Positions 1 through 5,848 of a stretch of DNA of 6,617 nucleotides are shown in pieces; the first letter of the stretch is position 1, and every line of letters starts with the position of its first letter. The DNA comes from Planctomycetaceae bacterium. GTDB taxonomy: Bacteria; Planctomycetota; Planctomycetia; Planctomycetales; Planctomycetaceae. The position numbers were made by a program, and so were the translations under genes. The notes under the pieces are model-generated. The model saw nothing but the letters and a program-made list of their open reading frames with translations. It was not told the origin of the DNA and did not search any database. The DNA is taken from positions 1-6,617 of the forward strand of contig CANHVD010000334.1 in NCBI GenBank assembly GCA_947463775.1. Reading direction: 5' to 3'.

Positions 1-1554
1 CCGACCACCACAATGCCGATTTTGCTCGTGCATCCGGACTTCGAAACCAATGCGTTGGGACTTGATCTGAGTCAGTTTCAGGTCAAGAAGATTGATACCC
101 CGATGCTGCGGGATCTGGTGCTGATCGATTGCCCGGACCCAGATACCAGCGAAGGAGCAGACACGGGTAGCAATCTGGCACGGCTCCGCGCGATCCTGCC
201 GCATTGTGATGTCCTGCTCTATGTTTCGACTCAGCAAAAATACCGAAGTGCTCGCATTTCTGAAGAGCTGGCCGATGCGGCGGCCGGTTGTCGGCTGGTC
301 TTTGTGCAGACGCATGCCGATCAGGATTCCGATATTCGCGATGACTGGAAACAAAATCTCGCGCCGGCGTATCAGGTTCCGGACATGTTTTTTGTGGATT
401 CACGGCGAGCCATGCGTGAGCAGGCTCAGGGGCAAAGAACGTCGGGAGACTTCGGCCGCCTGATTGACCTGCTCACCAACCAACTGGGTGCGTCGCGCCG
501 AGTGGCGATCCGACGAGCCAACCTGATTGATCTGCTGGAAGAAGCCCTGACGTTGTGTCGAGTCGACTATGACAAACGACTTAAAGATGTTCGTTCGCTG
601 CAGGATATTCTGGAACAACAGCGGACAAAATTGCGAGATTCTTTAACGACTCAACTGCGTGATGAGTTGTTGCTGAATCGAAATCTCTGGGAACGCCGTC
701 TGCTGGCTGCTGTCACTGATATCTGGGGATTCAGTCCGTTCAGTTCAGTACTTCGCTTCTACAACGGACTCGGAGCTTTCATTGCATCCTTCAGTTTCTT
801 TCGGGCACGCTCGTCGGCCCAGATGGCTTTGATCGGGGCGATGCAGGGGGCCAGGTGGGTAAAGTCGAAGGTGGAAGAGAACGACGCCGATTCCACGCTG
901 GAGCGACTGGCTTCCTTCGGGATTGCCGATCAGCATCTGCAGGAAGCGCGGATGGTGGTTTCGGGATATGTCCACAGTGCGGGAATTCAGACGGAAGATT
1001 TCAGCGATCGGCGAGATCTCAGTCAGCTTCGCCGTCGAGCGGCTCAGGTTGAAGGACAGTTTCTGGGGGATGCTCGTCGAGCCATCGATCAATTGATTGA
1101 AGAGCTGGCTGAACAGCACTGCACAAAGCTCATACAGTATCGTTATGAAGGTCTGTTCCTGCTGTATGTCGCGTTCCTGATCGGGCGTGTCGGATACAAC
1201 TTCTTCTGGAGCTCATTTCTTGCACCAATCCTGGGGGCAAGAAGTGAAGCGGAACCATTGCTCGCTGTCGATTTTTACATTCCGGCGGTGCTGTTTTTAG
1301 TGCTGTGGTCCGGCCTGCTGGTCATGATCTTCATCTGGAATCTTCGCCAGGGGCTTTCCGAGCGAATTCATCAGCTGGCCCAGTCCATGGTGGAGACTCG
1401 GATCTCCGAAGGACTGTTTCCAGCTTTGGAAGCAGCCTGCCACGAAATCGCGCAGGAGGACAGGTCGCTGACCGAACTTCTGGAACAGACCTCCCGATTC
1501 CGTCGACATCTGGCGGAATCCACTGCGTTCCTCGGCAGCCAGCGCCGCACCTGA
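1..1554 (+). CDS. Membrane-anchored dynamin-like GTPase, 5' end outside the window
   Basis: The frame is open from base 1 (codons for P-T-T-T before the ATG at 13), so the ATG at 13 is internal and the true start and P-loop lie upstream. The PTTT run fits the G2 threonine of switch I in large GTPases. Counting the ATG at 13 as residue 1, G3 is DCPD at 39-42 (Asp where DxxG has Gly), the strand LVFVQTHAD at 95-103 sits where NKxD is expected, and FVDSR at 127-131 fits G5. Residues 165-230 and 285-375 are charged and helical, possibly coiled coil, around a hydrophobic Gly/Ala-rich stretch at 242-280. Two membrane segments follow at about 380-398 and 421-443, then a cytoplasmic helical tail. This layout suggests a GTP-driven membrane-remodelling or membrane-sensing protein; the exact role is unknown. 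Nucleotide binding is inferred, because the P-loop is not visible. Confidence 0.8.
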   Translation, partial: PTTTMPILLVHPDFETNALGLDLSQFQVKKIDTPMLRDLVLIDCPDPDTSEGADTGSNLARLRAILPHCDVLLYVSTQQKYRSARISEELADAAAGCRLVFVQTHADQDSDIRDDWKQNLAPAYQVPDMFFVDSRRAMREQAQGQRTSGDFGRLIDLLTNQLGASRRVAIRRANLIDLLEEALTLCRVDYDKRLKDVRSLQDILEQQRTKLRDSLTTQLRDELLLNRNLWERRLLAAVTDIWGFSPFSSVLRFYNGLGAFIASFSFFRARSSAQMALIGAMQGARWVKSKVEENDADSTLERLASFGIADQHLQEARMVVSGYVHSAGIQTEDFSDRRDLSQLRRRAAQVEGQFLGDARRAIDQLIEELAEQHCTKLIQYRYEGLFLLYVAFLIGRVGYNFFWSSFLAPILGARSEAEPLLAVDFYIPAVLFLVLWSGLLVMIFIWNLRQGLSERIHQLAQSMVETRISEGLFPALEAACHEIAQEDRSLTELLEQTSRFRRHLAESTAFLGSQRRT

Positions 1555-1680
1555 TGCGAATTCCGGATGTGCCGAATCTGATGGATTGAAGAGCGCTGCC
1601 GGATTTACCGAAAACAGACCCTGGGGGATCCAATAGTCGGACCGCGCCTAGCGCCGTCGTTGACTGGCAACTGAGGATGA

Positions 1681-1685
1681 AGGGG
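1681..1685 (+). promoter_or_regulatory. Ribosome binding site for the 1694 gene
   Basis: AGGGG ends 8 bases before the ATG at 1694. An in-frame TGA at 1661-1663 leaves this ATG as the first standard start, so site and start agree. It is the clearest Shine-Dalgarno-like sequence in the window. Confidence 0.5.
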
Positions 1686-1693
1686 CTGTCCCG

Positions 1694-3763
1694 ATGAGGC
1701 GTATTAATGAGCAGTTGGCATTCGCGCAGATTCTGCCGCTGCTTGCTGCAATCAGCATTGTCTCCGGAAGTGTCGGGCTTGGTGAAGAACCGTTCTCTAA
1801 CGAACTCGGCGCCAAGTCGCCCAAAGACGAACCGCAGGTCATCCTTCTTGAGAGCCCCAATAAGGTTCCGATTCGCCCCGCGTCCGGAGCGATTCTCGAG
1901 AGCAATGATCCGTTGGTGAAGCTGGTTTATGAGACTCGTGAGATAACCCGCCAGCGACTATTGAACACAACCGACCATACACCATGGCAGATGATGCATG
2001 GATTGCTGGGATTGCGTCAGGACTTCCTGATTAACCATAACGGGCAGACGATCAACGGTCTGGAATGGATGCAGACTGGTCCGATGTTCAAAAACGAACC
2101 GTGGTTTCAGAAAACCTCCCACGGTGGTCGTGCTCATCCATTCAATCATCCTTACTGGTTTGAAGGGCACATCAATCAGTCGCTCGCGATTCTGGCCATG
2201 TGCAATCTGCCACTTGATACACAGTTCGGCACTCCACAGGGGCCGATCACGATGCGGGACATGCTGAAGAATGCTCAGATGACCGCAAATGCCAAAGAGG
2301 AAGTCACCTGGACTCTGTGGGCTCTGGCCACTTATCTGCCATCCGATGCCGAATGGATCAATGAGAAGGGTGAACGCTGGAGTATCGAAAGACTTGTTCT
2401 CCTCGAGACAGGCAAACAAGTTGGCGGTCCAACATCACCCTGCGGAGGAACACACGGACTCTTCGCGCTGGCTCGTGCTCGCAATGTCTATATGAAAACC
2501 GGTAAGCCTCTGCGTGGAGTCTGGGCTCAGGCCGACCAGAAAATCCAGAAGTATATTCGAACCATTCAGTCTCAGCTGAATAAGGATGGTTCCCTGTCAT
2601 CCAACTTCTTTCGTGGGCGAGACTACAAGCAGGACTTCGACAAGCGTATGGCCAGCATGGGTCACTTGCTGGAATTCATGATGGTCGCTCTGCCTCAGGA
2701 ACGCCTGAAAGAACCGTGGGTTCGTAAAGCGATTGAAGCAACGGCCAATGATCTCAAGAATAATCGCAAAGCTTACGTCAGTTGCTCGCCGTTGTATCAC
2801 GCGACGGATGCGTTGACGATTTACCTTGAGCGAGTTCTCCCGCAGCAGCAGGCCGTTGCACAGCAGCCTCAGAACACCAAAGCGATTTCGAATTCACAGC
2901 CATTGCCATCGGGAACTGCGACGACCACAACACCGTCAGCGAAAACTCCCGGAGCCGCTCCTGCTGCATCAACCCCGGCGACGTCGGGTACGCCCGTTGT
3001 CTCAACGCCTCCTGCAATTCCGGGAGCAGCCGTTAATCCTGGCACGCCTTCTGTAATGCCGCAAACCGGTACACCGGCGGGAACAACACCATCCGCGAAC
3101 CCTGTAACACCAGTACCGGCTGTTCCATCGCCGACAACGCCAGCACCGATGCCGCCTGCGGGACCAACACCTGCGGCTCCTTCGTCAACGTCGCCGTCAG
3201 CGACACCGATGCCGATTCCAGAGAATCCTCTGAAGCAGATACCATTGCCGGATCCGGCGGATGAGCTTCCGGCTGAAACACCTCCACCGGCCGCTCCCGC
3301 ACTCGTACCGACTCCGACACCAATGACTGCAGCAGAGCCATCACTTCAGCCGTTGCCCGCAGAGACTGTTGTGACAGTCGTGCCATCGGAGGTGGTTGCT
3401 TCTGAGGTTCGGTCAATGCCATCACCGACAGTTGTGATTGCAGCATCAGTTGGTTCAACACCCACGGTTTCTGCCGAAGAAATCCCACTGATCGCTGGCC
3501 CAGCAGAAGCAACGTCTGTAGTGATGCCGCCGATGCCATTGATCATAGCGGCACCTGGCAGCGACTCGAACACGCCCTCAGTGAAGGTGTCAACCGCGGT
3601 TGAGACTCCGGGAACAAACGCGGAAACAAAAACGGCCGCGTTGCCTGACTCAACACCCGCGCCGGGAGATAAGAAGCCGGCACAGAAACGCTCTGTCGAA
3701 TGGAAAGCAACTCCGATTGAACGACGAAAAACGATCGTCGTGGAAAGCCCGCCAAGCGTCTGA
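1694..3763 (+). CDS. Exported helical-toroid-like protein with long Pro/Thr/Ala-rich tail, function unknown
   Basis: This 689-residue protein begins with a Sec-type signal: RR near the N-terminus, a hydrophobic core at about 10-30 (AQILPLLAAISIVSGSVGLG), then an acidic mature start. I infer export to the periplasm or cell surface. Residues 75-380 form an ordered, helix-rich domain with spaced His, Trp and Gly motifs: HTPWQMMHGLLGLRQ (95-109), HPYWFEGHINQSLAILAM (152-169), PCGGTHGLFALARA (249-262), NKDGSLSSNFF (296-306), MGHLLEFMM (322-330) and PLYHATDALTIYLER (366-380). The repeated helix pairs and the QW-like DGS element recall alpha/alpha toroids such as the terpene cyclase/prenyltransferase fold, but I see no catalytic DxDD-type motif, so enzyme activity cannot be claimed. 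Residues 383-550 are a Pro/Thr/Ala/Ser linker, followed by a Val/Ser/Pro-rich stretch and a basic end (about 659-680). It starts 139 bases after the GTPase gene. I do not recognise a named family with certainty. Confidence 0.85.
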   Translation: MRRINEQLAFAQILPLLAAISIVSGSVGLGEEPFSNELGAKSPKDEPQVILLESPNKVPIRPASGAILESNDPLVKLVYETREITRQRLLNTTDHTPWQMMHGLLGLRQDFLINHNGQTINGLEWMQTGPMFKNEPWFQKTSHGGRAHPFNHPYWFEGHINQSLAILAMCNLPLDTQFGTPQGPITMRDMLKNAQMTANAKEEVTWTLWALATYLPSDAEWINEKGERWSIERLVLLETGKQVGGPTSPCGGTHGLFALARARNVYMKTGKPLRGVWAQADQKIQKYIRTIQSQLNKDGSLSSNFFRGRDYKQDFDKRMASMGHLLEFMMVALPQERLKEPWVRKAIEATANDLKNNRKAYVSCSPLYHATDALTIYLERVLPQQQAVAQQPQNTKAISNSQPLPSGTATTTTPSAKTPGAAPAASTPATSGTPVVSTPPAIPGAAVNPGTPSVMPQTGTPAGTTPSANPVTPVPAVPSPTTPAPMPPAGPTPAAPSSTSPSATPMPIPENPLKQIPLPDPADELPAETPPPAAPALVPTPTPMTAAEPSLQPLPAETVVTVVPSEVVASEVRSMPSPTVVIAASVGSTPTVSAEEIPLIAGPAEATSVVMPPMPLIIAAPGSDSNTPSVKVSTAVETPGTNAETKTAALPDSTPAPGDKKPAQKRSVEWKATPIERRKTIVVESPPSV
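2840..3343 (+). repeat. Low-complexity Pro/Thr/Ala coding segment
   Basis: Within the 1694-3763 gene, about 168 codons are dominated by Pro, Thr, Ala and Ser, with irregular TP, AP and PxP steps rather than an exact unit. It reads as a flexible, extended, possibly glycosylated spacer between the folded domain and the C-terminal end. Such segments vary quickly in length between relatives, and they keep long antisense frames open. Names transferred by similarity through this segment would be unreliable. Confidence 0.8.
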
Positions 3764-4176
3764 AGTCGGTGCTTCGCGAAGTCTCCATGTTGCCTTAGGA
3801 TGGCCATTCTTGCCCGTCGTAAGTTTGTCGAACAAGAAGTCCAGCCCACGTTCTGACATCTTGCCAGGCACTGATGGATGCTCGAGCCGCTGGCCGGGAG
3901 CTCCGTTGCTGACGCTTCGAATTGTGTGATACTTCGACCCGGTACGCTCGGCATTCAAAGGCTTGCCAACGCCAATAATGCCGATGCTTGACTCTCCGAT
4001 TCTCCACCCTGCCGTCAATGGTGGTCAATCTGGATGGGGCTCGTTGAAGTTGGAGCCCCTTGAAGATCGCACAGAGCCTGCAGATTCACTATCATCACCT
4101 CTGCGTCGGTTCGACGCGTCCAACGTAGCTTATTTCACCACCACTTTCCTGACACGGGCTTTGGGGACTCACTATC
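3764..4176. other. 413-base gap without a convincing intact gene
   Basis: Bases 3764-3962 show nothing I can support: open stretches exist on both strands but none has a recognisable motif, and the longest continue into the antisense of the Pro-rich gene. A CTTCGCGAAG palindrome at 3772-3781 follows the stop of the upstream gene but has no T tract, so it is not a good intrinsic terminator. The second half (from 3978) holds the possible LEPLEDR fragment listed separately. The promoter of the aminotransferase presumably lies here, but I cannot place it. Confidence 0.6.
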
Positions 4177-4220
4177 ATGACGGCTCAGTTGAGCGATTTT
4201 GCCAGATCATTAAATGTTGA
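3978..4220 (+). pseudogene. Possible remnant of a LEPLEDR-type exported protein gene
   Basis: An open frame (ATG 3978; a TTG at 3963 is an alternative; upstream in-frame stop at 3927-3929) encodes about 80 residues and contains SLKLEPLEDRTEPA, with LEPLEDRTEPA at 4050-4082. Many large exported planctomycete proteins carry a near-identical LEPLEDR or LEALEDR motif shortly after their start. Here about 24 residues precede it, a fitting distance, but they lack the usual run of arginines. What follows shows no repeat or adhesion domain, and the frame stops at 4218-4220, 44 bases inside the aminotransferase gene in another frame. I read it as a decayed or truncated N-terminus. A genuine small protein or chance resemblance remain possible. 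Confidence 0.35.
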
Positions 4221-5436
4221 AACCGCCTTTACAGTACTGGCAGTCGCCAAGAAGTTGAAAGCCGCCGGCAAGGATGTTGTCGAGCTGGAAATTGGCGATA
4301 GCCCGTTCAACAGCACCGCGTCAGCGATCCAGTCCGGGCTTCAGGCGATTAATGACAATCAGTCGCATTACTGCCCGTCTCCTGGACTCCCCGAGTTCCG
4401 TGACGCGGCCGCTCGATTTCTTAAGCGGGAGTTCTCCATTCCAGTCGCGGCCGAAAATATCGCCGTCGGCCCTGGTGCGAAAGTCTTCGAGCAGTTCTTC
4501 TGTGAAGCCTTCCTGAATCCCGGCGACGGATGTCTCATCTTCAGCCCTCACTTCCCAACGTACATCCCCAATATTCAGCGCCGTGGTGCGCGAGCTGTCC
4601 TGAAGCCACTACGACAGGAAACAGAATTCCGTCCGCAGGTTTCGGACATTGAAGACTTCCTGAATACAGATCCCGCTCCACGCGGCATCTTTTTGAACTC
4701 ACCGCACAATCCGACCGGCGGCATCACTACGGAACAGGATCTGCGCGATATCGCGGATCTGGTGCGAGGTCGCAACGTTGCAGTGTTCAGCGATGAGCCT
4801 TACTGCCACATGATCTGGAAAGGTCAGCATCATTCCTTGCTGGCTCAGCCGGGAATGCTGGATCAGTGCGTCGCCGCTTACACGTTCAGCAAGTCGTACT
4901 CCATGAGCGGCTGGCGACTCGGCTTCTGTGCTGCGTCACGCGAGATCATTGATGCAATCGGCAAGATGATCAATACGACACTGTCCTGCACACCACCGAT
5001 CGTTCAGCTCGCAGGTCGCGCGGCACTTGATCAGGACTCCAAAGAGCGTGATGAGACCATGCTGAAGTTTCGTGAGAAAGTTGTGTTGCTCACAAACGGC
5101 CTGAACAAGATCGAAGGCTTCTCATCGCTCGATCCAACCGCCACGTTTTATGTGTTCCCAAGCGTCAAGCCGGTCTGCAATCGCCTGGGCATCACCAGCC
5201 ACGGACTCGCTTTGTACTTCCTGGAAGCGGCTGACGACAAGTTCGGCGTCGCCTGCCTGGGCGGCGAGTGCTTCGGTGAAGCGGGTGGTGGCTTCCTGAG
5301 ATTCAGTTGTGCAGAGCCGAACGATCGTCTGGAACAGGCTCTGGCCTTTATCCCGGTCGCGTTGTCTCGCACAGATCGCATCAATGCATGGCTGCAGGCT
5401 CACCCGGAATTCCGCCTGAAGCAACATTACACATAG
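4177..5436 (+). CDS. PLP-dependent class I/II aminotransferase
   Basis: This complete 419-residue protein is of usual length for fold-type I aminotransferases and would be a cytoplasmic enzyme moving an amino group between an amino acid and a 2-oxo acid. Visible hallmarks: Tyr65 with SPGLPEFR (68-75) in the substrate loop, VGPGAK at 97-102 (cofactor phosphate region), NSPHNPTGG at 174-182 (Asn178 near the cofactor ring), SDEPY at 205-209 (Asp206 pairs with the pyridine nitrogen), TFSKSYSMSGWRLG at 236-249 (Lys239 forms the Schiff base), and RFS at 375-377 (Arg375 binds the substrate carboxylate). The N-terminal segment reads EIGDSPFNST rather than the common GEPDFxTP. An in-frame TGA at 4150-4152 makes ATG 4177 the first start; GGGG at 4163-4166 is a weak ribosome site. 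Substrate (aspartate-, alanine- or aromatic-type) cannot be decided from sequence. pdxA, in the pathway for its cofactor, lies downstream after a 412-base gap. Confidence 0.93.
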   Translation: MTAQLSDFARSLNVETAFTVLAVAKKLKAAGKDVVELEIGDSPFNSTASAIQSGLQAINDNQSHYCPSPGLPEFRDAAARFLKREFSIPVAAENIAVGPGAKVFEQFFCEAFLNPGDGCLIFSPHFPTYIPNIQRRGARAVLKPLRQETEFRPQVSDIEDFLNTDPAPRGIFLNSPHNPTGGITTEQDLRDIADLVRGRNVAVFSDEPYCHMIWKGQHHSLLAQPGMLDQCVAAYTFSKSYSMSGWRLGFCAASREIIDAIGKMINTTLSCTPPIVQLAGRAALDQDSKERDETMLKFREKVVLLTNGLNKIEGFSSLDPTATFYVFPSVKPVCNRLGITSHGLALYFLEAADDKFGVACLGGECFGEAGGGFLRFSCAEPNDRLEQALAFIPVALSRTDRINAWLQAHPEFRLKQHYT

Positions 5437-5459
5437 GCGGTAAAGTGGGCGGCTGTAAA

Positions 5460-5641
5460 GTTCGCGAAGCTTTGCCAGCGAATATTAAGAGCGCTCCCTC
5501 TCGGGCGATTCCCCCAACCATGAATCTTGCGATTCAAGGCCGGCCGTTTCCCCAGGGAAGGAGCGACTCAGCCACAAAGGCTGAAACGAAATCTTCACAA
5601 GGTGGAATCACCCCGGAGGTTTCGTCAGCGTTGAAGACGCT
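5460..5641 (+). ncRNA. Candidate structured RNA of unknown class
   Basis: Stems that can be read directly follow one another almost without gaps: TTCGC/GCGAA (5461-5465 with 5478-5482); CGCTCC/GGAGCG (5492-5497 with 5560-5565) enclosing TGAATC/GATTCA with a TTGC loop (5521-5536); TCAGCC/GGCTGA with loop ACAAA (5568-5584); ACGAAA/TTTCGT (5586-5591 with 5620-5625) enclosing GGTG/CACC with loop GAAT (5601-5612); and AGCGT/ACGCT with loop TGAAG (5627-5641). GATTC at 5507-5511 could compete for GAATC at 5522-5526. It matches no riboswitch or housekeeping RNA consensus that I recall. The nearest promoter-like hexamer lies downstream of it, so it may be the aminotransferase 3' UTR or an independent small RNA rather than the pdxA leader. 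Five- and six-pair stems also arise by chance, and strand is unproven. Confidence 0.27.
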
Positions 5642-5679
5642 AAGTCGTTAGATTTCCAACTGCCTTTCGATTCCGTTTA

Positions 5680-5708
5680 TTGACAGCAAATTGAAAACAA
5701 ATCATTGA
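5680..5708 (+). promoter_or_regulatory. Possible sigma-70-type promoter upstream of pdxA
   Basis: A perfect TTGACA at 5680-5685 sits in an AT-rich stretch about 165 bases before pdxA. No good TATAAT-like hexamer lies 16-18 bases further; CATTGA at 5703-5708 is the 17-base-spaced candidate and matches poorly. The placement fits a separate transcript for pdxA. Confidence 0.2.
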
Positions 5709-5848
5709 GCTGTTGAGACCATGGTTTGAGCGGTGAGTTGTTTCCATAGGGAACAATCTGCGGAATCGTTGATTATCAGAAACAGACCAGAGTCCCCGTA
5801 TGTAAGTGCGGAAGAACCCACATTCTGAGTGGCAGATGCGAGCAGTGT

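Larger units (their letters stand above)
5437..5848. other. 412-base gap between aminotransferase and pdxA
   Basis: No supported protein gene lies here. Bases 5460-5641 carry a series of adjacent inverted repeats (separate entry). Bases 5642-5749 are AT-richer and include a TTGACA hexamer (separate entry). From 5750 to 5848 the frame of pdxA is open but has no ATG, GTG or TTG; it would encode a Cys-rich segment (see findings). A + strand frame that runs from inside the aminotransferase gene to 5651 has no recognisable motif and is judged an overlap shadow. Confidence 0.6.

Noticed and set aside
3033..3539. Minus-strand open frame of 168 codons, Leu/Gln/Ser-rich
   Set aside because: Same cause: an antisense shadow of the low-complexity segment, with composition-driven sequence and no recognisable domain.
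3772..3781. CTTCGCGAAG palindrome after the stop of the exported-protein gene, considered as a terminator
   Set aside because: At most a three-pair stem with a CGCG loop and no following T tract.
3346..3954. Minus-strand open frame of 202 codons, rich in Ser, Thr, Ala and Val
   Set aside because: It lies mostly antisense to the Pro/Thr/Ala-rich tail, where skewed codon composition keeps the opposite strand open. It has no motif, and the + strand gene has signal peptide and domain support.
3650..4018. Minus-strand open frame partly in the 3764-4176 gap
   Set aside because: Its start end is in the gap, but it has no motif I recognise and runs into the antisense of the upstream gene. Too weak to call a gene.
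5538..5545. GGCCGGCC palindrome
   Set aside because: A single eight-base palindrome in GC-rich DNA with no second copy; not enough to call an operator.
5307..5651. + strand frame from inside the aminotransferase gene into the gap
   Set aside because: The first part is an alternative frame of a well-supported gene, and the 5437-5651 part has no domain and coincides with the inverted-repeat region.
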